A DNA stretch of 64,000 nucleotides from Vreelandella neptunia (GCF_000712975.1 NZ_JHQL01000001.1:352625-416624); one strand, 5' to 3'. Counted from the stretch's first letter, positions 21,740 to 32,260 are shown. Numbers and translations are program-made. Notes: a model not told the origin generated them from the sequence alone.

Positions 21740-22915
21740 TTAACGCGTGGATGAGCGAAGACCACTCAATGCATGGCGCAGTAATGTCAGTGCATGATCA
21801 ATGTCGGCGTCGGTAGTGAAACGCCCGAAACTGAAGCGTAGCGAGGACAGCGCCAGGGCGCGCGGTATACCAATTCCCAATAAAACATAGGATGGGTCGA
21901 CGCTAGCAGAGTTACAGGCTGACCCAGTTGATACGGCAACATCGCGCAGTGCCATCAGTAGCGATTCACCGTCTACCCCTTTAAATGCCAGATTTAAAAT
22001 ATTGGGAACGGCATTTTCCAGTGGAGAGTTAGCGAAGACACCATCAACGTCCTCTAGCCCTGTCAGGAAGCGCGCCCGTAGCTGGGCAATATGCGCTTGA
22101 TCCTCCTGATGGTGGTGTTGCATCAGTGCAAACGCTTCACCCATCCCGGCAATTTGATGGGTAGGTAGAGTTCCAGAGCGCATGCCTCGCTCGTGACCGC
22201 CACCATGAATAAGGGCTTCTAGGCGTATATCTGGGTGGCGTTTGACATAAAGCGCACCAACCCCTTTAGGACCGTAAGCCTTGTGGGCAGACAGAGACAT
22301 TAAATCAATCTGCTGCGCTACAACATCTAAAGGAATACGGCCAACAGCTTGGGCCGCATCGGTATGGAAAACAGCGCCAAACTCATGAGTAATCTCTGCC
22401 AGCGCAGCAATATCGTTAATGCTACCCAGTTCGTTGTTAACTGCCATTAACGATACCAGTGCCGTATCGTCTCGCATAGCGGCACGCAGCTGCTCAGGCG
22501 TTGTACGACCATCGCGCCCTGGCGTAATCCACGTCACCTCAAAACCTTCGATTTCTAAGGCCTTGGCGGTATCAACAACTGCTTTATGCTCAATGGTGGA
22601 CGTTACCAAGTGCATGCCGCGCTCACGATTGGCACGCATATAGCCAATTAGCGCGAGATTGTTGGCCTCAGTGGCGCCGCTGGTCCAAACGATTTCGCGT
22701 GGGTCTGCGCCAACGGTATCCGCGACTTGACGGCGGGCCTGCTCTACTACCTGTTCCGCCTGCCAGCCTAGCATGTGGCTGCGCGAGGCAGGATTGGCGA
22801 ACAGCTGGTCAACCGTTAAGTAGCGCTGCATGATGTTAGCGACGCGCGTATCGACCGGCGTGGTCGCGGCATAGTCCAAATAAATCGGCAGCGAAGGTGA
22901 AGAGGTCATCGTCAT
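21740..22915 (-). CDS. iscS: Cysteine desulfurase IscS, short C-terminus
   Basis: PLP enzyme that takes sulfur from cysteine for Fe-S clusters and thiolated tRNA. The 391-residue protein (from ATG 22915; TTG 22924 also possible) has LPIYLDYAATTPVD, PLP-lysine motif SAHKAYGPKGVGALYV and the persulfide cysteine loop TGSACNSASVDPSYV. It ends ALSGLRSSTR, where E. coli-type IscS continues for about 18 residues with the PLWEM...W-x-x-H tail that contacts IscU. The tail is absent and no frameshifted remainder is visible downstream. The gene lies between iscR and iscA. Confidence 0.93.
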   Translation of the reverse strand: MTMTSSPSLPIYLDYAATTPVDTRVANIMQRYLTVDQLFANPASRSHMLGWQAEQVVEQARRQVADTVGADPREIVWTSGATEANNLALIGYMRANRERGMHLVTSTIEHKAVVDTAKALEIEGFEVTWITPGRDGRTTPEQLRAAMRDDTALVSLMAVNNELGSINDIAALAEITHEFGAVFHTDAAQAVGRIPLDVVAQQIDLMSLSAHKAYGPKGVGALYVKRHPDIRLEALIHGGGHERGMRSGTLPTHQIAGMGEAFALMQHHHQEDQAHIAQLRARFLTGLEDVDGVFANSPLENAVPNILNLAFKGVDGESLLMALRDVAVSTGSACNSASVDPSYVLLGIGIPRALALSSLRFSFGRFTTDADIDHALTLLRHALSGLRSSTR

Positions 22916-22940
22916 AAAGTCCAACGTGCGGTGAAAGCCG

Positions 22941-23408
22941 TTAAGGGGATGAGGCGAGAATGCCTGCTTCTACGCGCTGCTGTTGCCGAGAGGCAATACG
23001 CATAACATCGGGGCGCTGCATCAGCTGTGCAAGGCTTGTGTCATCAAGGAAATTACGAATCTGACTAGACAGCTCACACCATAGGTGGTGAGTGAGGCAG
23101 GTGTCGCCTTGTTGGCAGTCTGAAAGCCCTTGGCAGCGTGTTGCATCCACGGTCTCATTAACCGCATCAATCACTTGAGAAACACTGATATCTTCAGGCG
23201 GTTTCGCTAGTAAATAGCCGCCACCCGGGCCACGCACGCTGCTGACTAGGCCAGCTCTTCGCAGGCGTGCAAACAGCTGCTCAAGGTAAGAGAGCGAAAT
23301 TTCCTGACGCTGAGAAATGTCCCCCAAGCTGGTAGGCCCTTGGGGGGTATTTATCGCCAAATCAAGCATGGCGGTAACGGCGTAACGGCCTTTAGTGGTC
23401 AAGCGCAT
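22941..23408 (-). CDS. iscR: Rrf2-family Fe-S regulator IscR
   Basis: [2Fe-2S] transcription factor repressing its own operon when clusters are plentiful. The start at ATG 23408 (155 residues; GAGGTG upstream) gives [18 protein letters not shown]. Winged-helix residues [21 protein letters not shown] follow. Three cluster-ligand cysteines lie in [20 protein letters not shown]. It heads a reduced isc unit. A type 1 IscR-like site overlaps the promoter just upstream (23468-23492). Confidence 0.95.
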   Translation of the reverse strand: MRLTTKGRYAVTAMLDLAINTPQGPTSLGDISQRQEISLSYLEQLFARLRRAGLVSSVRGPGGGYLLAKPPEDISVSQVIDAVNETVDATRCQGLSDCQQGDTCLTHHLWCELSSQIRNFLDDTSLAQLMQRPDVMRIASRQQQRVEAGILASSP

Positions 23409-23459
23409 GACAGGCACCTCGACGCTGAACCTCAGCGCACTTACGGCAAATGTAGCGCT

Positions 23460-23492
23460 ATTATGGAAATCCTGAGTGCTTTGGTCAACTAT
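23460..23492 (-). promoter_or_regulatory. iscR promoter with overlapping IscR type 1-like site
   Basis: Read on the minus strand, TTGACC (plus 23483-23488) and CATAAT (plus 23460-23465) are separated by 17 bases, a good sigma-70 arrangement. The 25-base segment at 23468-23492 (ATAGTTGACC...CTCAGGATT on the minus strand) matches about 20 of 25 positions of the type 1 IscR consensus as I remember it. It overlaps the 3' end of cysE, so autoregulation of iscR would act independently of cysE transcription. Confidence 0.65.
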
Positions 23493-24450
23493 TGCGCGAT
23501 GTCGTTGACTCAGGTGTCGACTCTGATGCTGTGTCAGCCGCTAAAGTGGAGGGTGAGTCCGTAGGTGGATGCGCCGCAGTTTGCTGCGCATTGGCTGTGT
23601 CTGTCTCGGTCGTCCTGGTGTTGGTTTGTGGGCTATGGCTATGTTTGCCAACCCCTGGGCAGCCTGTATCGTTTTCATCCAGAATGTCGGCAAAATCTTC
23701 ATCCCGCAGGGCAGGTAGCTGGCCGTCGCGATAGTTAGCATCGAGTTTGCGCAGTGTTGAACACATGCGCTCAATGCGTTCATCCACAGCGTGCATATGG
23801 TCGAGCATGGCCTGCATCGAACGTGCCACAGGGTCGGGCATATCCTGGCTAACACCATAGGCATCAAAGCCAAATTTTTGGCAAATCGCTTCACGGCGAG
23901 CAGGATCGATGTCTAATACTTCTTCGCTATCGGGGTCGGCGCGTTTAACGATCTTGCCTGGAATACCAACCACCGTAGCGCCGGATGGAACTTCTTTAGT
24001 AACGACAGCATTAGAGCCAATTTTTGCGCCTGCACCAACGGTAAATGGTCCTAGAATCTTCGCACCAGCGCCGACAATCACACCATCTTCCAGCGTAGGG
24101 TGACGCTTGCCCTTATTCCAACTGGTGCCACCTAAGGTAACGCCCTGGTAAAGGGTCACGTTGTCGCCAACTAACGCCGTTTCACCAATTACTACGCCCA
24201 TGCCGTGATCGATAAAGAAGCGGCGGCCAATGGTGGCACCTGGATGAATCTCGATGCCGGTCAGCCAGCGGGAAAATGTCGATAGCGTTCGTGCCAGCCA
24301 TTTAAGGTTTTTCTTCCACAGCCAGTGGCTGCAGCGATGAAGCAGCAGGGCATGTAGGCCTGGATAGTTGGTCAGCACCTCAAGAAAGTTACGTGCCGCT
24401 GGGTCGCGGTCGAATACGCTATTAATGTCTTCACGCAGGCGTTGAAACAT
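23485..24450 (-). CDS. cysE: Serine O-acetyltransferase
   Basis: Acetylates serine for cysteine synthesis, feeding the IscS substrate. The core (about residues 1-175) is the short EpsC/NifP type: [20 protein letters not shown], then left-handed beta-helix hexapeptides ([51 protein letters not shown]). After residue ~245 the protein carries an extra Thr/Ser/Glu-rich low-complexity tail of some 75 residues, so at 321 residues it is longer than usual. It lies immediately upstream of iscR, as in pseudomonads. Confidence 0.93.
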   Translation of the reverse strand: MFQRLREDINSVFDRDPAARNFLEVLTNYPGLHALLLHRCSHWLWKKNLKWLARTLSTFSRWLTGIEIHPGATIGRRFFIDHGMGVVIGETALVGDNVTLYQGVTLGGTSWNKGKRHPTLEDGVIVGAGAKILGPFTVGAGAKIGSNAVVTKEVPSGATVVGIPGKIVKRADPDSEEVLDIDPARREAICQKFGFDAYGVSQDMPDPVARSMQAMLDHMHAVDERIERMCSTLRKLDANYRDGQLPALRDEDFADILDENDTGCPGVGKHSHSPQTNTRTTETDTANAQQTAAHPPTDSPSTLAADTASESTPESTTSRNS

Positions 24451-24604
24451 GGGTGATCCTTGGGCGTTAAAGGGCGGCAGTCATAAGTTCTTGGAATATG
24501 GTTCTTGGAATATGGTTAGCGCAATGCCACGTTTAAAAAACGATGTTGGGGCGCGCTGGGGCGACTTCAAGTTTCGGCAACTCAGGCTGCAGCAGTAGTC
24601 AGCG

Positions 24605-25351
24605 TTATGGCCGATGTTTGTCTGCTGTTTTTTCAGTTGCCGAAAGAATCCCACGTAGAATGTTCATTTCCATTTTTTCTGGACGAGCACGCAGGTAGAG
24701 ACGACGCAGTCTAGCCATCAGTTGGCGCGGCTGTGCGGGGTCATGAAACTCAATGGCAATTAGCGTGCGTTCTAGGTGTTCAAAGTAGCGTTCTAGTTCG
24801 GCATGGGTGACCAACGCATCATCCGGTTCTTCAGTGGTGCTGGCGGTATCCTGTTGGCTTAGCCATGCCATACGGCACTCATAGGCAATCACCTGAACAG
24901 CGGCGGCTAGGTTTAGCGAGCTGAAGTCTGCGTTGGTGGGAATATGCACATGGGCGTGGCAACGCTGCAGCTCAGCATTTGTTAAACCGCTGTCCTCGCG
25001 GCCAAACACCAGGGCAACGCGAGCGCTATCAGGCTGACATTCATCGGGCAAACGTTCGGCCAACTCACGAGGAGAGATCATTGGCCAGGGCAGCGTGCGC
25101 GAGCGGGCGCTAGCACCCACGGCAAGCGTGCAGTCAGCAACGGCGTCTTCTAGGGTAGAGTGAACCGTTGCCTGATGGAGCAGGTGGTCAGCTCCCGAGG
25201 CGCGGGAAATGCTGTCTTGGGTAATTACTTCGCAGCGCGGCGCGACCAGGGCTAAATCGGCTAAGCCCATGTTGTGCATGGCGCGGGCGACGCCGCCAAT
25301 ATTACCAGGATGGCTAGTGCCAATAAGAACAATACGAATGCGCTCAAGCAT
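24605..25351 (-). CDS. trmJ: tRNA (cytidine/uridine-2'-O)-methyltransferase TrmJ
   Basis: SPOUT enzyme that 2'-O-methylates position 32 of several tRNAs. ATG 25351 gives MLERIRIVLIGTSHPGNIGG (248 residues), the normal start. Knot motifs are clear: HPGNIGGVARAMHNMGL, VFGREDSGLTNAELQRCHAHVHIPT and SSLNLAAAVQVIAYE. It is divergent from suhB across about 140 bases, the same arrangement as in many gammaproteobacteria. Confidence 0.94.
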   Translation of the reverse strand: MLERIRIVLIGTSHPGNIGGVARAMHNMGLADLALVAPRCEVITQDSISRASGADHLLHQATVHSTLEDAVADCTLAVGASARSRTLPWPMISPRELAERLPDECQPDSARVALVFGREDSGLTNAELQRCHAHVHIPTNADFSSLNLAAAVQVIAYECRMAWLSQQDTASTTEEPDDALVTHAELERYFEHLERTLIAIEFHDPAQPRQLMARLRRLYLRARPEKMEMNILRGILSATEKTADKHRP

Positions 25352-25493
25352 AATGGGCTCGGTAATCAAGTGCGGAAAACGCGCAGTTTAGCATGAGTCG
25401 ATAGCATGCCCGAGGGGGCTCTGTTAGAATTACGCGCCAAAGCAGTCCTGCCACTGCCTCCGTTCTTTAACATCACTGTGACAAGGCCCGATC

Positions 25494-26288
25494 ATGAATC
25501 CTATGGTCCAATTTACGCTGCGCGCTGCGCGTGGCGCTGTTGAACACTTTTTACGTGTTCGTGAACGCATTGAAAATGCTCACGATGAATTTAACCTCGA
25601 CCGCTTGCTAGAAGATACTGCTCGCAAAGCAGAGGCTACCATTGTTCAGCAGCTGCAGCGCGGGTATCCCCTGCATGGCGTCAGTGGCCGCTATACGCCC
25701 CATAAAGCGGGCGAAGGCGAAGGCGCTGATATCGTCTGGAAGATTGAACCAATGCACGGCTATTCCAATTTAGCGGTGGCAGGTAAGGGCTTTGCTCTCT
25801 CAGTGGTGTGCCTCGTAAAAGGTCGTCCTGAGCATGCGGTCATTATTTGCCCGTTCGCCGACGATGAATATATTGCTAGCCGCGGTCGCGGTGCGCAGCA
25901 TAACGATAAGCGCATGCGTGTTAGCAAGCCTACCGCTATTAGCGGTACGCGAATCGCCATGAGCCTGCCGGAAACCTGGTTACGCCCTAGCCATTTGCCA
26001 GCTTACCTGACCATTACTCAGCAATTAGCGCCTCAAGTAGAAGCCATATTGGCATCTGGTAGTGGCCTGCTGGATATTTGCGAACTCGCCTGTGGCCGAG
26101 TGGACAGTGTGTTTGTGTTGGGCCTTGAAGAGCAGGATATGCAGGTAGGAACGCTATTGCTGAAAGAAGCCGGAGCGCTGATAGGGTCGCCTGATGGCAA
26201 ACCGACAGTGAATGCTGAAGGTCAGCTGATGGCCGCTGGCCCGCGCCTGTACAAAGCCTTGATTAAACAATTGGCACCGCATTTTTAA
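25494..26288 (+). CDS. suhB: Inositol-1-monophosphatase SuhB
   Basis: Mg-dependent phosphatase; in E. coli it also joins the rRNA antitermination complex. The 264-residue protein starts MNPMVQFTLRAARGAV. In place of the strictly conserved IMPase metal motif WIIDPLDGT it shows IVWKIEPMHGYSNLAVAG, and GSGLLDICELACGRVD replaces the usual GSAALDLAYVAAGRLD region. The changed motif around PMHG suggests that catalytic activity may be reduced or lost while the fold and perhaps the RNA-polymerase role remain. Confidence 0.9.
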   Translation: MNPMVQFTLRAARGAVEHFLRVRERIENAHDEFNLDRLLEDTARKAEATIVQQLQRGYPLHGVSGRYTPHKAGEGEGADIVWKIEPMHGYSNLAVAGKGFALSVVCLVKGRPEHAVIICPFADDEYIASRGRGAQHNDKRMRVSKPTAISGTRIAMSLPETWLRPSHLPAYLTITQQLAPQVEAILASGSGLLDICELACGRVDSVFVLGLEEQDMQVGTLLLKEAGALIGSPDGKPTVNAEGQLMAAGPRLYKALIKQLAPHF

Positions 26289-26300
26289 GCGTTAAAAAGC

Positions 26301-26345
26301 GATGTAGTTAATAAATGATGTAGTTAATAAATGATGTAGTTAAAA
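26301..26345 (+). repeat. Three tandem copies of a 16-base unit
   Basis: GATGTAGTTAATAAAT occurs twice, then a third partial copy runs into the terminator stem. It lies between the suhB stop and the hairpin; a short slippage-type repeat with no evident function. Confidence 0.85.
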
Positions 26346-26379
26346 AGCCCCGCTGGTTTTTCGCCAGCGGGGCTTTTTT
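26342..26379. terminator. Bidirectional terminator between suhB and secF
   Basis: AAAAAGCCCCGCTGG and CCAGCGGGGCTTTTTT flank a seven-base loop; A-run on one side and T-run on the other serve both convergent genes. Confidence 0.9.
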
Positions 26380-26417
26380 GCTTGCCACTTAACGTATTGG
26401 CGCGATCAAGCTGCCGT

Positions 26418-27344
26418 TTAGGGCAGCTCTTCTTCCTCTTCATCCAGCTCTTTCTTAGTGGGTATAAGGTCTTCCCGAGAAAGCTTAAGCGGAATCAGTA
26501 GTGCGCCTGAGATATAAATTGATGAGAACGTGCCTACTACGATGCCAATCAGCAGCGCAATGGCGAAGTTCTTAATCATATCGCCGCCCAATAACAGCAG
26601 CGCCAGTAGCACCAGCACAGTCGTGCCAGAAGTAGCCAGCGTACGGGACAGCGTGGCATTGATCGCTTCGTTGAAGATTTGCGGCATATCATCAATACGT
26701 GATGTGCGAATAGCCTCGCGGATACGGTCATAAACAACAATCGTGTCGTTTAGCGAGTAGCCGATTACCGCCAAAATCGCTGCCAGTACTGTTAAGTCGA
26801 AGTCCAGCTGAAACAGCGCAAAGATGCCAACAACGATGATGACATCGTGCAGCAGGGCTAGCAGGGCGCCAATGGCAAACTTGTATTGGAAGCGAAAGGC
26901 AACGTAGAGCATCACCACGCCCAGGGCTACCAGCAGGCCTAAGCCGCTCTGGTCACGTAACTGGTCACCCACCTGTGCGCCAACAAACTCGGCCCTTACT
27001 AGATTAACGCTATCGCCATTGGCACGAAGCAAGCTGACAACCTCATTGCCGACATCAGCATCGAATGCCTGCTGGAGTCGGATAAGCACTTCGGTTGATG
27101 CACCAAACGTTTGTACTGACACATCCTGGAAGCCGCTGTCTTCAAGCAGTTGGCGAATCGCATCTAATGACGGTGCGGCACCATAACGTACTTCCACCAG
27201 CGTACCGCCCGTGAAGTCCAGCCCGAGGTTTAATTGCTGAAAAATAATGGCGCCAATTGAGATAATTAGCAGCACGGCAGAGACGACAAACGCAAAGTTG
27301 CGCCGCCCCATAAAGTCGATTTGCAGTTGTGATAGGGGTTTCAT
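26418..27344 (-). CDS. secF: Protein translocase subunit SecF
   Basis: Membrane partner of SecD that uses the proton gradient to help protein export. ATG 27344 has AGAGGTGG upstream, giving 308 residues. Six membrane segments are predicted (first at about 15-35), with the periplasmic P1-like region between the first two. Conserved motifs include GLDFTGGTLVEVRYG, IGYSLNDTIVVYDRIRE and RTLATSGTTVLVLLAL. The C-terminus is acidic (EEEEELP). It follows secD in the usual operon. Confidence 0.97.
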   Translation of the reverse strand: MKPLSQLQIDFMGRRNFAFVVSAVLLIISIGAIIFQQLNLGLDFTGGTLVEVRYGAAPSLDAIRQLLEDSGFQDVSVQTFGASTEVLIRLQQAFDADVGNEVVSLLRANGDSVNLVRAEFVGAQVGDQLRDQSGLGLLVALGVVMLYVAFRFQYKFAIGALLALLHDVIIVVGIFALFQLDFDLTVLAAILAVIGYSLNDTIVVYDRIREAIRTSRIDDMPQIFNEAINATLSRTLATSGTTVLVLLALLLLGGDMIKNFAIALLIGIVVGTFSSIYISGALLIPLKLSREDLIPTKKELDEEEEELP

Positions 27345-27419
27345 TACCACCTCTTAAATTCTGGGCTAAGCACGTGGTTCAGATCCATGCTTTTCAAATC
27401 TATGCCATTTAGATCCATG

Positions 27420-29273
27420 TTAAATCCACAGCTTTTTGACGGGCTTGCTGCCATAGGTCAGGTTGACCATGGCGCGCGTTACCAGTAAAGCAGTGAACAT
27501 GGATGTCAAGATGCCAATAGAGAGCGTAACGGCAAAGCCTTTTACCGGTCCGGTACCAATCGAGAACAGAATTACCGCCACCAGTAGTGTGGTGATATTG
27601 GCATCCACGATAGAGGTGAAAGCGCGCTCGTAGCCCGCATGGATTGCCTGCTGTATCGACATGCCATTGCGTAACTCTTCGCGTATGCGCTCGAAGATTA
27701 GAACATTGGCATCCACCGCCATCCCCAAGGTAAGCACAATCCCGGCGATACCTGGCAGTGTAAGTGTGGCACCGAGCATCGACATCACCGCAATTAGCAG
27801 CGTCAGGTTAAGCGCCAGAGCGATATTGGCGAATATGCCAAACACTTTGTAACGTGCCAGCATAAACAGAACGACCAGCAACAGGCCGATTTGAACCGAG
27901 AGCAGACCGCGCTCAATATTTTCAGCACCCAAGCTTGGGCCGATAGTACGTTCTTGTACAAAGTAGATAGGGGCGGCTAGTGAACCAGAGCGCAGCAGAA
28001 GAGCAAGCTCAGCAGCTTCAGTCGGCGAGTCTAAACCGGTGATTCGGAAGCTATTGCCCAACGCACTTTGGATGGTTGCAAGGCTGATCAAGCCGCGTTC
28101 GGTATAAGGCTCGCGGACAGTGGTTTCTTCGCCCGTTTCGGGGTCGATTTCTACCCGATCTTCGCTTTTATGTTCAATGAATAACACCGCCATATTACGG
28201 CCGATATTCGTACGCGTAGCGCGGTTCATAAGCGTACCGCCGGTGCCGTCTAGGTTGATGTTGACCTGGGGGCGGCCATTTTCATCAAAGCTGTTGCTGG
28301 CACTGGATACGCTGTCGCCGGTAATAATGACGTCGCGCATCAGCTCCGCTGAGCGTGCTGGGTCGTTACGGAATTCGAAACGCTCGGTTTCTGTATCTGG
28401 TGTGTCGTTACGTGCTTCCAGGCGAAACTCTAGATTTGCCGTTGCGCCGACAATGCGCTTGGCAGCGACGGTATCTTGAACGCCGGGCAGCTCAACCACA
28501 ATTTGGCTAGGGCCTTGGCGTTGAACCATCGGTTCAGCTACGCCCAGTTCATTCACGCGGTTACGTAGCGTGGTGAGGTTTTGATTGATCGCATAGTCTT
28601 GAATCTCGCTAACGGTTTGGTCGCTTAGCGTCATAACAAGGCTAGAAGCGCGGCCATCGCCTTCGTTACTATATTCAAAATTAGGGAAGTCGCGACTAAT
28701 CAAGCGTCGAGCAGTATCACGATCATCTGTACTGCCGAAATCGATTGAGAGTGACCGATCGTTGATGGTGGTATTGCGATAGCGAATACGCTCACCACGC
28801 AGCAGCTCACGCATGGCACTAGCATTCACTTCCATACGCTGGGTAAGGGCGGCGTCCATGTCTACTTCAAGTAAGAAGTGCACACCTCCGCGTAAATCGA
28901 GGCCCAGCGTCATGGGAGATGCGGAAAAGGCTTGCAGCCAACCAGGGGTGGCGTCAGCAAGGTTGAGTGCAACAGTGGCATCGTTGCCCAATACATCGGA
29001 GGCGATATCACGGGCATCTAGCTGGTCATCATCACTCTGTAAACGAATTAGCCATTGGCCATTCGTTTCTTCGATCGCTTTAATGGCGATATTGCTGTCG
29101 ATGAGTGCTTCTTCAACGCGGGATATTTGCCGTTCATCCAGCGAGTCGCCCTGGGCATCACTAACTTGGATAGCGGGATCTGCGGGGAATAAGTTGGGAA
29201 GCGAATAGATAAGGCCAACCACCAGGACGACCAGTATCAGCAGATACTTCCACAGGGGGTAACGGTTGAGCAT
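27420..29273 (-). CDS. secD: Protein translocase subunit SecD
   Basis: Large SecDF subunit with a big periplasmic domain that pulls substrate after SecYEG. ATG 29273 gives MLNRYPLWKYLLILVVLVVG (617 residues). The marks are MTLGLDLRGGVHFLLEVD, the D5-like NLTTLRNRVNELGVAEP motif, and the membrane core LTLPGIAGIVLTLGMAVDAN and VLIFERIREELRNG. It lies between yajC and secF, 75 bases before secF. Confidence 0.97.
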   Translation of the reverse strand: MLNRYPLWKYLLILVVLVVGLIYSLPNLFPADPAIQVSDAQGDSLDERQISRVEEALIDSNIAIKAIEETNGQWLIRLQSDDDQLDARDIASDVLGNDATVALNLADATPGWLQAFSASPMTLGLDLRGGVHFLLEVDMDAALTQRMEVNASAMRELLRGERIRYRNTTINDRSLSIDFGSTDDRDTARRLISRDFPNFEYSNEGDGRASSLVMTLSDQTVSEIQDYAINQNLTTLRNRVNELGVAEPMVQRQGPSQIVVELPGVQDTVAAKRIVGATANLEFRLEARNDTPDTETERFEFRNDPARSAELMRDVIITGDSVSSASNSFDENGRPQVNINLDGTGGTLMNRATRTNIGRNMAVLFIEHKSEDRVEIDPETGEETTVREPYTERGLISLATIQSALGNSFRITGLDSPTEAAELALLLRSGSLAAPIYFVQERTIGPSLGAENIERGLLSVQIGLLLVVLFMLARYKVFGIFANIALALNLTLLIAVMSMLGATLTLPGIAGIVLTLGMAVDANVLIFERIREELRNGMSIQQAIHAGYERAFTSIVDANITTLLVAVILFSIGTGPVKGFAVTLSIGILTSMFTALLVTRAMVNLTYGSKPVKKLWI

Positions 29274-29407
29274 GCAAGCCCTGCCTTCAATTACAAACGG
29301 AATTGCTGTGCACGGACACACCGCGCACAGCAAAGTTCACCATCGTGGCTACCATGTCACCCCTGCCGGGGTGGCTGGCACTGGATCGGCAGGGGGGAAT
29401 GCAGGCG

Positions 29408-29734
29408 TTAGATGGACTTAATAGTGCCTTTAGGAAGTACGGCAGCAACGGCATTTTTCTGCACGTTAACTTCGGTGCCTTCAGAAACTTCCAGCGTTAG
29501 GAACTCATCATTAACTTTGGTAACACGACCAACAAGACCGCCACCGATGACAACTTCGTCGCCTTTAGCCAAGCCAGAAACCAACTGCTTATGCTGCTTT
29601 GCGCGCTTTGCTTGGGGACGCCACAGCAAGAAATAAAAGATCAGTACAAAACCAACCAGCATAACAATTTGCGCGATGCCACCGCCGGCAGCGGCTTCTT
29701 GGGCATGGGCTGGTGAGATGAAGAAATCCAGCAT
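29408..29734 (-). CDS. yajC: Sec translocase accessory protein YajC
   Basis: Small inner-membrane protein associated with SecDF. ATG 29734 with AGGAG upstream yields 108 residues. After a short periplasmic N-terminus (FFISPAHAQEA) there is one membrane helix (IAQIVMLVGFVLIFYFLLW) and a cytosolic domain containing RPQAKRAKQHKQLVSGL and GDEVVIGGGLVGRV, the family signature. It is placed between tgt and secD as expected. Confidence 0.96.
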   Translation of the reverse strand: MLDFFISPAHAQEAAAGGGIAQIVMLVGFVLIFYFLLWRPQAKRAKQHKQLVSGLAKGDEVVIGGGLVGRVTKVNDEFLTLEVSEGTEVNVQKNAVAAVLPKGTIKSI

Positions 29735-29805
29735 TGCAGAGAACTCCTGGGTTAGAAAACTCAATGGGTGAACCGATTAAACCACCCGCCAACGGCGGAT
29801 GGCGA

Positions 29806-30942
<1,137 letters not shown>

Positions 30943-30988
30943 CTAAAATAACTCGTCAATAATCGGTTAAGGCGCGGGTGTGTGGTGC

Positions 30989-32020
30989 TTAGCGGGTCAG
31001 TAGCATGGCATCGCCGTAGCTAAAAAAGGCGTAGCGCTCGTCTACTGCCGCGCGGTATGCGCGCATCATGTGGTCATAGCCTGCAAACGCGGAGACCAGC
31101 ATTAGCAGCGTCGACTCAGGTAGATGGAAGTTGGTAATCAAAGCATCCACACAGCGCCATTCGTAGCCAGGGTAGATAAAGATGTCGGTGTCGCCGCTGA
31201 ACGGAGCGATCTGGCCATCGCTACTTTTCAGGCAAGCGCTTTCTAAGCAGCGCACGCTGGTCGTGCCGACAGCAATGACTCGTTTTCCAGCGGCCTGAGT
31301 GTCGCGAAATTGTTGGCAAGCAGCCTCAGAAACCTCAATCCACTCACTATGCATATGGTGTTCGAGAATGTTGTCGACGCGCACTGGCTGAAAGGTGCCT
31401 GCGCCAACGTGCAAAGTCACAAACGCGCTGTTAATACCTTTTTCGGCCAAAGCATCCAATAAGGGCTGATCAAAATGAAGCCCTGCGGTGGGCGCCGCAA
31501 CGGCACCATCGCGACGAGCATATACAGTTTGATAGCGCTCTCGATCACTCAGCTCATCTTCACGGGTAATATACGGCGGTAGCGGCATATGGCCGTGCTT
31601 CTCAAGTAGCGCAATCATCGGCGTATCGCCTAGAAAGCGTAGCTCAAACAGCGCATCGCGGCGGCCTTCAACAATGGCATGAATATCGCCTTCAAAGATC
31701 AGTTCGGTGCCTGGTTTTGGCGATTTACTCGAACGGATATGCGCTAAACCACGATGGCTGTCCAACGGACGCTCCAGCAGCATTTCTACTTTTCCGCCGC
31801 TCGCCTTATGGCCGTGCAAGCGCGCTGGAATGACACGCGTGTCATTGAAGACCAGCAAGTCGCCTGGTTCGAGTAGCTCAAGCAAATCAGGAAACCGGCG
31901 ATGCTCAAGCGCACCGCTTTTGCCATCCACGCATAGCAAACGACAGTCGCTGCGCTGCTCAGAGGGGTAGCGAGCAATTAGCTCATCAGGTAACTCGAAA
32001 TGAAAGTCCGCGCGCTGCAT
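30989..32020 (-). CDS. queA: S-adenosylmethionine:tRNA ribosyltransferase-isomerase
   Basis: Converts preQ1-tRNA to epoxyqueuosine-tRNA using SAM, the step after Tgt. The 343-residue protein opens [19 protein letters not shown] and contains [46 protein letters not shown] and [17 protein letters not shown], all family motifs. It leads the queA-tgt-yajC-secD-secF run. Confidence 0.97.
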   Translation of the reverse strand: MQRADFHFELPDELIARYPSEQRSDCRLLCVDGKSGALEHRRFPDLLELLEPGDLLVFNDTRVIPARLHGHKASGGKVEMLLERPLDSHRGLAHIRSSKSPKPGTELIFEGDIHAIVEGRRDALFELRFLGDTPMIALLEKHGHMPLPPYITREDELSDRERYQTVYARRDGAVAAPTAGLHFDQPLLDALAEKGINSAFVTLHVGAGTFQPVRVDNILEHHMHSEWIEVSEAACQQFRDTQAAGKRVIAVGTTSVRCLESACLKSSDGQIAPFSGDTDIFIYPGYEWRCVDALITNFHLPESTLLMLVSAFAGYDHMMRAYRAAVDERYAFFSYGDAMLLTR

Positions 32021-32094
32021 GGGAATGGCTCTTTTCAGTGGTCAAACAGGCGGCATAGGATAGCGCTTTAGATAGATAAAGTCAGTCAATGTGA

Positions 32095-32122
32095 TTGACC
32101 TGCGAGGTTATCTCCGTATAAT
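32095..32122 (+). promoter_or_regulatory. Promoter of the tRNA-Leu gene
   Basis: TTGACC (32095-32100) and TATAAT (32117-32122) with a 16-base spacer, followed by a GC-rich discriminator (GCGC) and the tRNA start 12 bases on, the pattern of stable-RNA promoters. Confidence 0.8.
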
Positions 32123-32133
32123 GCGCATCCATT

Positions 32134-32220
32134 GCCGGTGTGGCGGAATTGGTAGACGCAGCGGATTCAAAATCCGCCGCCTTTACGGGTGTGCCAGTTC
32201 GAGTCTGGCCACCGGCACCA
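32134..32220 (+). tRNA. tRNA-Leu (anticodon CAA)
   Basis: The acceptor stem GCCGGTG pairs with CACCGGC and the CCA end is encoded. The anticodon stem GCGGA-TTCAAAA-TCCGC carries CAA in its loop, and the class II long variable arm and GTTCGAGTC T-loop are present, as expected for leucine tRNA. Length 87 bases. Confidence 0.97.
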
Positions 32221-32226
32221 AATTTT

Positions 32227-32260
32227 AAGGGCTTAGCGTTTTATCGCTAGGCCCTTTTTT
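32227..32260 (+). terminator. Terminator after tRNA-Leu
   Basis: AAGGGCTTAGCG and CGCTAGGCCCTT form a stem followed by TTTTTT. Confidence 0.9.

Noticed and set aside
29360..29395. Terminator between yajC and secD
   Set aside because: CCCCTGCCG/CGGCAGGGG forms a stem, but no T-run follows and the genes are normally cotranscribed.
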